A stretch of DNA of 64,000 nt from Pirellula sp. (GTDB taxonomy: Bacteria > Planctomycetota > Planctomycetia > Pirellulales > Lacipirellulaceae), in contig PNKX01000013.1 in the NCBI GenBank assembly GCA_013822725.1, forward strand, positions 101,181 through 165,180, given 5' to 3'. Shown piece by piece: positions 53,569 to 60,914 of this stretch; the stretch's first letter is position 1; every line of letters begins with the position of its first letter. The position numbers were made by a program, and so were the translations under genes. Under the pieces are notes generated by a model. That model was not told where the DNA came from and did not search any database. It saw only the letters and a list, made by a program, of their open reading frames with translations.

Positions 53569-54066
53569 TTACAGCTTGCCCAACAAAAACTCATTGAGCC
53601 GCGCGACGTGCTGGACGCCCCCTTCCACCGCGCCAAACTTCTCAATGACGTAGGTGCGGTCTTCAGGCGACTTGAACTTCATGCGGAGCGTTATTCTAGT
53701 CTGGTCGGATTCCTGTACAAATGTCACGGTCGAATGAAAGAGTACAGCTCGCTCGCCGCGGGCAGGGTCTCCACCAGAATGGCTGTAAGAGAGCAGTTCT
53801 GGCGGGACGATCTCCTCGTACACCGTCTTGTTGGGGTAGTCGACGCCATCCGGGCCATGCATCACGTACTTCCAGACGCCGCCGGGGCGGACGTCCATCC
53901 GTTCGATGGTGATCGAGAATCCGTTGGGCCCCCACCACTTCACGACCTTCTCCGGATCGGTCCACGCGGAAAAAGCCAACTCGCGGGGGGCGTTGAGCAG
54001 TCGGGTGATCACGATCTCAGAGTCGTTCGATAGATCGGTGGTGGCGGGGTTAGGACTAGCAGGCAT
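53569..54066 (-). CDS. SRPBCC/AHSA1-like protein 3
   Basis: 165 residues. IVITRLLNAPRELAFSAWTD, VVKWWGPNGFSITIERMDVR and YVMHGPDGVDYPNKTVYEEI place it in the AHSA1 type. It starts at the ATG at 54066 and overlaps the end of the ArsR gene by 11 bp, so the two form an operon. Confidence 0.9.
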   Translation of the reverse strand: MPASPNPATTDLSNDSEIVITRLLNAPRELAFSAWTDPEKVVKWWGPNGFSITIERMDVRPGGVWKYVMHGPDGVDYPNKTVYEEIVPPELLSYSHSGGDPARGERAVLFHSTVTFVQESDQTRITLRMKFKSPEDRTYVIEKFGAVEGGVQHVARLNEFLLGKL

Positions 54067-54463
54067 CGGTTGGCTCCGGGGAATCGGTAGGAGGAGCGGC
54101 GGCGGTTTCCCCCGCCGGCGCTGTGGTCGCGTCCGCTTCCTTGCGCTGAATCTCCTGGAGGTAGGCGTCGAGGCGATCGAAGCTTTCCTCCCAAAACTGC
54201 CGGTACTGGTCGATCCAGCTAGCAGCCTCCTCCAGCGGCTTCGCCTTCAGCCGGCAGGGCCGCCACTGGGCGTCGCGGCCCCGCTCGATGAGCCCCGCCT
54301 TTTCGAGCACCTTGAGATGCTTCGAAATGGCAGGCATCGTCATTTTGAACGGCGAAGCCAGCTCTGTCACGGAGCTTTGCCCCTTCGCCAACCGGCCCAA
54401 AATGGCCCGTCGCGTCGGGTCGGCCAGGGCGGCAAAGGTCGCGGTGAGTTTATCGGCCGGCAT
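54056..54463 (-). CDS. ArsR/SmtB-family helix-turn-helix regulator
   Basis: 135 residues. The winged helix reads ALADPTRRAILGRLAKGQSS, then MTMPAISKHLKVLEKAGLIE. No metal-binding Cys/His cluster is evident. A C-terminal tail rich in Ala/Thr/Pro follows. ArsR regulators of this kind usually control an adjacent SRPBCC gene. The ATG at 54463 is chosen by the HTH. Palindromes lie upstream at 54479-54500. Confidence 0.9.
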   Translation of the reverse strand: MPADKLTATFAALADPTRRAILGRLAKGQSSVTELASPFKMTMPAISKHLKVLEKAGLIERGRDAQWRPCRLKAKPLEEAASWIDQYRQFWEESFDRLDAYLQEIQRKEADATTAPAGETAAAPPTDSPEPTDAC

Positions 54464-54478
54464 CGAACTATACCCTTT

Positions 54479-54500
54479 GGTTAAATAACCTTTTGGTAAA
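54479..54500. promoter_or_regulatory. Putative operator of the ArsR regulator
   Basis: GGTTAAATAACC is a perfect inverted repeat (54479-54490). It overlaps a second, ACCTTTTGGT (54488-54497). The AT-rich patch differs from the GC-rich surroundings. It lies about 20 bp upstream of the ArsR start. Confidence 0.6.
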
Positions 54501-54682
54501 GTATCTGATGGCTGGCGCCATTTCAAGAGGGAAGGAGATCAAGTCGCTGCGACCAGGGCCCGATAGAACCGACTTACAGGAAAACTCCGGCAAAAGGCGG
54601 CTTTCCAGCCCGGCTCATTTTGGTATGATGCGGGGCTACCACCTGTTTTGAGGCCCAATCCCCGCAAAGGGGAGATAGAGTC

Positions 54683-54886
54683 ATGCCAAAGCAAAAGACC
54701 CACAAGGGTACCAAGAAGCGTTTCCGCCTGACCGCCAGCGGCAAAGCGAAGCACCGTTCCGCCGGTACGAGCCATTTGGCCGCCCGGATGAGCAGCAAGC
54801 GCAAGCGTCAGCTCCGCGGCACCACCGTTTCGGCCACCGTCGAATCGAAGATGGTCATCAAGGCGCTGTGCGGGAATAGCTACTAA
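54683..54886 (+). CDS. rpmI: 50S ribosomal protein L35
   Basis: 67 residues, highly basic, with MPKQKTHKGTKKRFRLTASG and HLAARMSSKRKRQLRGT. It starts at the ATG at 54683, after AAAGGGGAGATAG. It opens the second part of the split thrS-infC-rpmI-rplT-pheST cluster. Confidence 0.97.
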   Translation: MPKQKTHKGTKKRFRLTASGKAKHRSAGTSHLAARMSSKRKRQLRGTTVSATVESKMVIKALCGNSY

Positions 54887-55041
54887 AGACGGGAGATCGG
54901 TGAACAGGGATCGGTGATCGGAAATTACCAGTCACGGGTCACCGATCACCAGTCGCCCACTATCAACCCCGCCGGGCGTCGAACGTCTTCCACCATGGAA
55001 GAGGCCTGGGCGTGAGACTTCAGCAATAAGGGGTTCCTTCG

Positions 55042-55398
55042 ATGAGAACCACCAAGGGCTCGGCCCGTAACAAGGCGAAGAATCGCCTTTTCAAAAAGAC
55101 CAAGGGTTTTACCGGCGGTCGCGGCACGCTCCTCCGCAGCGCCAAGGAAACGCTCGTCCGCGCCGAGGCGTACGCCTTCCGCGATCGCCGCGTGAAGAAG
55201 CGTGAGTTCCGCAAGCTGTGGATCATCCGCATCAACGCCGCCGCCCGTGAACGCGGTCTCCGCTACAGCGAGTTGATCGCCGGCCTGAAGAAGGCCCAGA
55301 TCGACCTCGATCGCAAGACCCTGTCGGAAATGGCGATTGCCGATCCGACAGCGTTCGACGCGGTCGTGGCGAAGGCTCGCGAAGCGCTCTCCGCCTAA
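55042..55398 (+). CDS. rplT: 50S ribosomal protein L20
   Basis: 118 residues, normal length. Basic N-terminus ([20 protein letters not shown]) and [36 protein letters not shown]. In E. coli L20 represses its own operon; the 155-bp gap before this gene could hold such a site, but I see no proof. Confidence 0.97.
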   Translation: MRTTKGSARNKAKNRLFKKTKGFTGGRGTLLRSAKETLVRAEAYAFRDRRVKKREFRKLWIIRINAAARERGLRYSELIAGLKKAQIDLDRKTLSEMAIADPTAFDAVVAKAREALSA

Positions 55399-55411
55399 AC
55401 CCTCGCAAGTC

Positions 55412-56491
55412 ATGGCACTCGCCGACTTCGTCGCCGATCTCGACGCTCTGGCTGATGCCGCGCAACAAGCGTTCGCATCCGTTGCGGACGCCGCTGCGCT
55501 CGAAGAAGCCCGCGTTGAGTACACCGGCGCCAAGGCGGGAAAGCTCAAGGCTGCGCAGCAAGGACTGGGCAAGGTCGACAAGGCCGACAAGCCGGCCGCA
55601 GGCAAGAAGTTCAACGAGGTGAAAACTGCTGTGGAGGCCGCGCTCGAAGCGGCCCAGCAGCGGCTCGCCGGCTCCGCGAAAACGCAGGCCCGCGAGGCGT
55701 TCGACCCGACGCTTCCGGGCCGGCCGTTCCGCTTGGGCCACCTGCATCCGGTGACGCAAACGATCGCCGACATGAAGGATATCATGGGCCGCCTCGGCTT
55801 CACCGCCGTCGAAGGCCCCGAGATCGAGGATGAGTGGCACAACTTCGAAGCCCTCAACATCCCCGCGATCCACCCGGCAAGAGATCCGCTCGACAACTTT
55901 TACTTGGCGACGGCAACCACATTAGCCCCCGGTTCTTCAAACCGGGGGCCAAGCCCCGCCAAAGGCCCCGCCGCGGCAGCGCGAGAAGAAAAACCGCTCC
56001 TTCTCCGCAGCCAAACCAGCACCGTCCAAATCCGCGTGATGGAGAGCACCCCGCCCCCCGTGCGGATCATCTCCCTCGGCCGCGTTTATCGCCCCGATAC
56101 GGCCGACGCGACCCACTACCCGATGTTCCACCAGATCGAAGGGTTGCTGATTGATCGCGGCGTGACGATGGCCGACCTGAAAAGCGTCTTGCGCCTCTTC
56201 TGCCAAAGCTACTTCGGAAAAGACGAAGTGCACATCCGCTTTCGCCCGTCGTTCTTCCCGTTCACCGAGCCAAGCGTCGAAGTCGACATGAATTGGCAGG
56301 GTGGCTGGATGGAAATGGGAGGCGCCGGCATGGTCGACCCCAACGTCCTGCGAGCCGTCGGCTACGACCCCGAAGAAGTCACCGGCTTCGCCTTCGGCCT
56401 CGGCGTCGAACGAGTCTGCATGCGGCAACACGGCATCACCGACATTCGCGCGTTGTACGAAAACGACGTTCGCTTTTTATCGCAGTTCTAA
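55412..56491 (+). CDS. pheS: Phenylalanine--tRNA ligase alpha subunit
   Basis: 359 residues. N-terminal coiled coil, then motif 1 region [19 protein letters not shown], motif 2 [20 protein letters not shown] and motif 3 [13 protein letters not shown]. The ATG at 55412 lies 14 bp after rplT. Between [10 protein letters not shown] and [11 protein letters not shown] about 20 residues (171-190, [20 protein letters not shown]) look inserted. Their DNA starts with the same 28 bases as an intergenic repeat at 26652. Confidence 0.96.
   Translation: MALADFVADLDALADAAQQAFASVADAAALEEARVEYTGAKAGKLKAAQQGLGKVDKADKPAAGKKFNEVKTAVEAALEAAQQRLAGSAKTQAREAFDPTLPGRPFRLGHLHPVTQTIADMKDIMGRLGFTAVEGPEIEDEWHNFEALNIPAIHPARDPLDNFYLATATTLAPGSSNRGPSPAKGPAAAAREEKPLLLRSQTSTVQIRVMESTPPPVRIISLGRVYRPDTADATHYPMFHQIEGLLIDRGVTMADLKSVLRLFCQSYFGKDEVHIRFRPSFFPFTEPSVEVDMNWQGGWMEMGGAGMVDPNVLRAVGYDPEEVTGFAFGLGVERVCMRQHGITDIRALYENDVRFLSQF
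55921..55948. repeat. Palindromic repeat inside pheS
   Basis: 28 bases identical to 26652-26679, forming a GCCCCCGG / CCGGGGG hairpin. It is in frame and adds residues starting LAPGSSNRG. The full double-hairpin unit seen at 26652-26744 is not present here; only the left hairpin is. Confidence 0.9.
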
Positions 56492-56500
56492 ATACGAAAG

Positions 56501-56657
56501 TTTCTCGCAAAGCCGCGAAGGCGCAAAGAATGCGGGAACACTAATCTTCCCTAATCTGCACTAATCCAAATTAGCGAAGATTAGCGCCAATTAGTGTTCC
56601 TCTCGTATTTTCAGTTCTTTGCGTTTCCTTCGCGCCTTAGCGGCTTTGCGAGAGAAA
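56501..56657. repeat. Concentric palindrome between pheS and pheT
   Basis: Outer arms TTTCTCGCAAAGCCGCGAAG and CTTAGCGGCTTTGCGAGAGA. Inner arms GGAACACTAATCTTCCCTAA and GATTAGCGCCAATTAGTGTTCC-like words. pheT starts 12 bp after the right arm. Confidence 0.8.
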
Positions 56658-56668
56658 TAGAGTCGTCC

Positions 56669-58678
56669 ATGATCGTTTCACTCGATTGGCTCCGAGACTA
56701 CGTCGCCCTTACGATGCCGTCGGCTGAACTCGCCGACCGCTTCGCGCTGTCCGGCCTCAATTTCGAAAGTGCCAGCGACGAAGCGATCGACCTCGAAGTC
56801 ACCAGCAATCGCCCCGATTGCCTTGGCCACATTGGCGTTGCGCGCGAAGTCGGCGTCCTCTACGACCTGCCGATCTGCATCCCCGCCGCCGAGGTCGCCG
56901 CGAAGGGCCCGAAGATCGAGACGCTCACCAGCGTCACGATCGAAGCCCCCGAGCTGTGCCCGCGCTACACCGCCCGCCTCATCCGCGGCGTGAAGATCGG
57001 CCCTAGTCCCGCATGGCTCGCCGATCGCCTCCGCACGCTCGGCATCGCCGTGATCAACAACGTCGTCGACGTCACCAACTACGTGATGTTCGAGTGCGGC
57101 CAGCCGCTCCACGCGTTTGATTTCGCGAAGCTTGCCGGGGGGAAGATCATTGTCCGGGCGTCGAAGCCGGGCGAAAAGTTCACCGCGATCAACCACCAAG
57201 AGTACGAGCTCGCCGCCGGAACCTGCGTCATCGCCGATGCTGAGAAGCCGGTCGCCGTCGCCGGCGTCATGGGGGGCGAGCATAGCGAAGTGACCGCCGC
57301 AACGGTCGACGTGCTGCTGGAATCGGCGGCGTTCGAGCCTCTCTCGGTACGGACGACGGCGCGACGGCATCACCTCCATAGTCCGTCGTCGTATCGCTTC
57401 GAACGCGGCGTCGACGTGTCCGCGCTCGATTGGGCCAGCCGTCGCGCCTGCGAGTTAATTCTCCAACTAGCCGGCGGCACACTTGCCGCCGGGAGCGTTG
57501 ACGTTGGCGCCGCTAAGTCGCAAGCGGCTCGTGAGGTCGTAAAACTCCGCTGGGCGCAGCTGCCGCGCGTGCTGGGAATCGACGTTCCCGTTGAAACGGT
57601 GCAAAAGATCCTCACCGCTCTCGGCTGCGAAGAGACGCACATTTGCGACCACTGCATTAAAGTGCTGCCGCCGAGCTGGCGGGCCGATCTCACTCGCGAG
57701 ATCGACCTCATCGAGGAAGTCGCCCGCATCTACGGCTACGATCAGATTCCGGAAGACTCGAACGTGAAGATGGCCGCCTCGACGCGCACGCGGCTCGACC
57801 GCGTCCTCGATCGCGTGCGGGCCATGCTCGTTGCGGCCGGGTTCGACGAAGCGATGACGCTGAGTGCCGTCGATGAAACGCTCGTCGATGCGATTCAACC
57901 TTGGTCGGATGAGGCGCCGCTTCGCGCGTCGACCGCCGTGCTGCGGCGGGCCGATTGCCTGCGTCAAACGCTCGTGCCGAGCCTGCTCACTGCGCGCCGG
58001 CACAACGAAAAGCTTTCGAACCCGACGATCGAGCTCTTCGAAATCGCGAACGTCTACCTGCCGATCGCCGGCGAAATCCCGCAGCAGAAGCGGTTGCTCG
58101 CCATCACCAGCGGCGGCGGGTTTCTGGAGCTGAAGGGGATCCTCGAAGCCCTTGTCGCCCGGATCGCGCCATCGCAGGATCTGCAAGTCGGCGAAGTCGA
58201 CTACCCGCTGCTCGACGACGCCCGCCAGTGCCGCCTCCGTCTCGGCGAGCACACCCTCGGTTACCTCGGCGAACTCAGCAAAGCGGGCCGCGAGCGGTTC
58301 GAACTCCGCGGCGGGTCGACGGTGGCCGAGATCGACGTCGAGCTGCTCATCGCAGCCGCGGAACTGGCCCCGACCGCGACGCCCCTCTCGCAGTACCCGC
58401 CGGTCGGCCGCGATGTGAACATCGTCGTCAACGAATCGATTCGCTGGGCCGAGGTCGAGCGGCTCGTGAGCGAAGCGGGCGGCGAGCTCATCGAGTCGAT
58501 ACAATTTCAAGAAACGTACCGCGACGCCCAGCGGTTGGGCGCCGGCAAGAAGAGCCTGCTGTTCACGCTGCAACTTCGCTCCGCGACCGCGACGCTGACC
58601 AACGAAGAAGCCGACGGCGTCCGCGAACGGATCGTGACGATCCTCGCCCAACAGGTGGGCGGCGAGTTGCGGGCGTGA
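56669..58678 (+). CDS. pheT: Phenylalanine--tRNA ligase beta subunit, short form
   Basis: 669 residues against about 800 in E. coli. It starts at the ATG at 56669, giving MIVSLDWLRDYVALTMPSAE. The B3/B4 region (LEVTSNRPDCLGHIGVAREV) begins already near residue 38, so the EMAP-II-like tRNA-binding domain (about 110 residues in E. coli) is missing. The C-terminal anticodon-binding (FDX-ACB) domain is present (SQYPPVGRDVNIVVNESIRW). The gap to pheS is occupied by a palindrome. Confidence 0.95.
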   Translation: MIVSLDWLRDYVALTMPSAELADRFALSGLNFESASDEAIDLEVTSNRPDCLGHIGVAREVGVLYDLPICIPAAEVAAKGPKIETLTSVTIEAPELCPRYTARLIRGVKIGPSPAWLADRLRTLGIAVINNVVDVTNYVMFECGQPLHAFDFAKLAGGKIIVRASKPGEKFTAINHQEYELAAGTCVIADAEKPVAVAGVMGGEHSEVTAATVDVLLESAAFEPLSVRTTARRHHLHSPSSYRFERGVDVSALDWASRRACELILQLAGGTLAAGSVDVGAAKSQAAREVVKLRWAQLPRVLGIDVPVETVQKILTALGCEETHICDHCIKVLPPSWRADLTREIDLIEEVARIYGYDQIPEDSNVKMAASTRTRLDRVLDRVRAMLVAAGFDEAMTLSAVDETLVDAIQPWSDEAPLRASTAVLRRADCLRQTLVPSLLTARRHNEKLSNPTIELFEIANVYLPIAGEIPQQKRLLAITSGGGFLELKGILEALVARIAPSQDLQVGEVDYPLLDDARQCRLRLGEHTLGYLGELSKAGRERFELRGGSTVAEIDVELLIAAAELAPTATPLSQYPPVGRDVNIVVNESIRWAEVERLVSEAGGELIESIQFQETYRDAQRLGAGKKSLLFTLQLRSATATLTNEEADGVRERIVTILAQQVGGELRA

Positions 58679-58702
58679 TTCTTGCTGGGAATCGTGAGAA
58701 GA

Positions 58703-58922
58703 CTAACCACCAAGGCACGAAGACACAAAGGAAGCACCAAGAAGACAAAGATTCTTTTTGAACCGCGGATAAACGCAAATAAAGTAATCGAAAACAATCG
58801 ATAGAAATGATGAGCCTCAGAGTCTCATCCGTGCTTGCCTTTATCTGCGTTCATCCGCGTTTATCTGCGGTTTCAAATTTCTCTTTAATTCTTGGTGCTT
58901 CCTTCGTGCCTTCGTGGTTAAT
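58703..58922. repeat. Concentric palindrome, CACCAAGGCACGAAGACAC type
   Basis: Outer left arm AACCACCAAGGCACGAAGAC, extended by ACAAAGGAAGCACCAAGAA; outer right arm TTCTTGGTGCTTCCTTCGTG, extended by CCTTCGTGGTTAATC. Inner arms GAACCGCGGATAAACGCAAA and TTTATCTGCGGTTTC. It fills the space between pheT and the small membrane protein gene. Confidence 0.88.
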
Positions 58923-58972
58923 CCTAAGCGGTTCCCAGCAATTGCGACCAAGTATGACATGAGACTGGCGCC

Positions 58973-59350
58973 ATGGCCCGACCGGAAAACTTCGGCTACT
59001 TCCTGATCGGTCTCTCGGCCATCTTCTTTGCGCTCCATTGGCAGCAGTGGCGCGAATGGGTTCACTCGGCGGCGAACAGCCGACGGCGTGAGTTCGTGCG
59101 GCGCCAACTCCAGCGGCGCATGGTCGCCAGCGGCTTGATCGGCGTCGTCGGCGCCGCGATTACGCTCGTCAACCAGCTGCCGCCGAATCCGGCGGCGATG
59201 ACGGCGTACCTCTGCGCCTTGCTGCTCGCCGGCTGCGTGATCTTCGCCATCGCCCTGGCCGACATGCGGGCCGCACGGCGGCTGCTCGAAGAAGAACAAA
59301 TCGAACTGCTGGCGGCGGAACTCCGGAAGGCGACTGCTGAACGGGGTTAA
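58973..59350 (+). CDS. Small membrane protein
   Basis: 125 residues. Hydrophobic segments at about 7-25 (FGYFLIGLSAIFFALHW), 50-65 (MVASGLIGVVGAAITLV) and 77-98 (YLCALLLAGCVIFAIALAD). The basic linker between the first two (SRRREFVRRQLQRR) and an acidic C-terminal helix (LLEEEQIELLAAELRK) are notable. It starts at the ATG at 58973. Family not recognised. Confidence 0.65.
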   Translation: MARPENFGYFLIGLSAIFFALHWQQWREWVHSAANSRRREFVRRQLQRRMVASGLIGVVGAAITLVNQLPPNPAAMTAYLCALLLAGCVIFAIALADMRAARRLLEEEQIELLAAELRKATAERG

Positions 59351-59573
59351 TTGAACCACCAAGACACGAAGGCACAAAGGAAGCACGAAGAGGAGATGAA
59401 TGCTTTGAAACCGCCGATGAACGCCGATCGACGCAGATGAAGGAAAGGAAGAATGATTTAGGCCGCTAATAGGCTTCAATCTTTTTTGGTGCTATCGGCG
59501 TTCATCCGCGTTCATCGGCGGTTCCATCTTTTCTTCTTCGTGCTTCCTTCGTGTCTTAGTGCCTTGGTGGTTA
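59351..59573. repeat. Concentric palindrome, copy with CACCAAGACACGAAGG
   Basis: Outer arms TTGAACCACCAAGACACGAA and TGCTTCCTTCGTGTCTTAGT (plus GCCTTGGTGGTT). Inner arms GAAACCGCCGATGAACGCCG and CGGCGTTCATCCGCGTTCAT. Nearly the same plan as 58703-58922. It ends at the stop of the FkbM gene. Confidence 0.85.
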
Positions 59574-59579
59574 GCTTCC

Positions 59580-60410
59580 TTAAGCTGCCAACGACTGCTG
59601 CTTCTTCGGCAGCGCAATCACGTCAAAATGCCGCTCGGCGTTCATCTTGTGCCGAGCGAGCGCCGGCCCCACCGGATTGGCGCCGGCGGCGTAGCGGTGG
59701 AGTTCGTACCCCGCCGACGCTAACAGATCGAACAACGCCTGCCGCTCGCTGGTCGAGAGTCGCTTGAAAACTTCGGTCCGCACGACCGGCTGCCGCTCGC
59801 GAAGGATCGGCAAGATCGACTCTAGAATCTGCCGGTCGAATCCTTCGGCGTCGACCTTCACGTAGCTGAGCCACGGCAGGCACTCGGCGTACTCATTGTG
59901 CAAAATCTGCAGGAGGTTGCGCCCCTCGACCTGCAGTGGGAACTTCTTGCGGAAGGGATTCCAATTTCGCGAGCCGCCGGCACCGCCGTTGCAGAACGAG
60001 GCGTCGCCGTAGTGGAACACGAACGTCCCGTCGTCAGGGGTCGCAGCGCAGCAGCGGCAATCAATCCGCGTCCGGCCGGCGTTGAGCGCGGCGTTCTGCT
60101 CGAGAATCTTGTAGACGTGCCGGTTCGGCTCGAGCGCCAGTACCCGGCCCGTCGGGCCGCAGGCGAGCGCGAGCGGCACGGTCGAATCGCCTGTGTGGGC
60201 GCCGACGTCGATGACGAAATCGCCGGGGCGGATGAACTGACGGAGGCCGTCGACCTCTTCCTGGGTGATCGGCTGCTCGCTGACGCAGGGGTGGCGCCAC
60301 TGGGCAAATTCGACGACGCCGTGGGCCGGGAGGTCGAACCGGCGGACCTCGGCGCCCCACTCGGCGAACGGGACGTGCGGACGGCGACGAAAAAGGCGGC
60401 GGAGCGACAT
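59580..60410 (-). CDS. FkbM-family methyltransferase
   Basis: 276 residues. The SAM-binding motif is GDFVIDVGAHTGDSTVPLAL, followed by GRVLALEPNRHVYKILEQNA. The C-terminal YVKVDAEGFDRQILESILPI matches the FkbM end. Such enzymes O-methylate sugars or secondary metabolites. Substrate unknown. It starts at the ATG at 60410. No glycan cluster is adjacent. Confidence 0.88.
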   Translation of the reverse strand: MSLRRLFRRRPHVPFAEWGAEVRRFDLPAHGVVEFAQWRHPCVSEQPITQEEVDGLRQFIRPGDFVIDVGAHTGDSTVPLALACGPTGRVLALEPNRHVYKILEQNAALNAGRTRIDCRCCAATPDDGTFVFHYGDASFCNGGAGGSRNWNPFRKKFPLQVEGRNLLQILHNEYAECLPWLSYVKVDAEGFDRQILESILPILRERQPVVRTEVFKRLSTSERQALFDLLASAGYELHRYAAGANPVGPALARHKMNAERHFDVIALPKKQQSLAA

Positions 60411-60914
60411 GGCGGGGGCCTGCAGGCAGCGGGGAGACGACGGCTGGCGGCAAGGTAACGATTCTGCCGGTTTCCCGCAGCGGGAATCTCCCGTAGCCGC
60501 GGCTCAACGAGCCGCCGGAGCGCCCCCTCAAACGCCCCCGCCCCGGTATAATTCCGCCAAGCCGCTAGCACCCGCTCGGTTGTCAGTTTCAAGTTTCCCC
60601 CGTTTGGCGGAAATGGCTATATTGCGACGCCCGTGGCGAATGGGCGGATGTCCTTGCTCCGCTCCTGCGGGTCGCTGCCCCGTAGAAGGGTTAGAAGATT
60701 AACCACCAAGGCACGAAGATCACCAAGAAACACGAAGGAATACAAGGAAAGAAGGAGAGCGACGGACCAGGAGTCGAAGCCAACGCTCCGAGATATCTTG
60801 TCGCCTTTCTCTTCCTTGGTGCGTCTTGGTGTCCTTCGTGTCTTGGTGGTTAGTCTTCCTCGCCGCTCCGGCGGGTCGTTGACCCGCGGCTACTTTGTTT
60901 TTGATGGGATTTCG
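60411..60914. other. 504-bp divergent gap, mostly repeats
   Basis: Promoter region of the FkbM gene and lepB. It holds the palindrome at 60700-60854. A GCTCCGGCGGGTCGTTGACC hairpin follows at about 60868-60893 and a CGCGGCTCAACGAGCCGCCG hairpin lies near 60498-60518. No gene is supported. Confidence 0.45.
60700..60854. repeat. Concentric palindrome, CACCAAGGCACGAAGATCACC copy
   Basis: Left arm TAACCACCAAGGCACGAAGA (extended by TCACCAAGAAACACGAAGG). Right arm CTTGGTGTCCTTCGTGTCTT (extended by GGTGGTTA). It lies between FkbM and lepB. Confidence 0.85.

Noticed and set aside
53569..54463. ArsR regulator as an arsenic or metal sensor
   Set aside because: The metal-binding Cys motif is absent and the partner gene is an SRPBCC protein, not a transporter or arsenate reductase.
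57472..57494. CCGGCGGCACACTTGCCGCCGG palindrome in pheT as another captured repeat
   Set aside because: The encoded LAGG is common in PheT of other bacteria, and no intergenic copy of this hairpin is present in the window, so chance is as likely.
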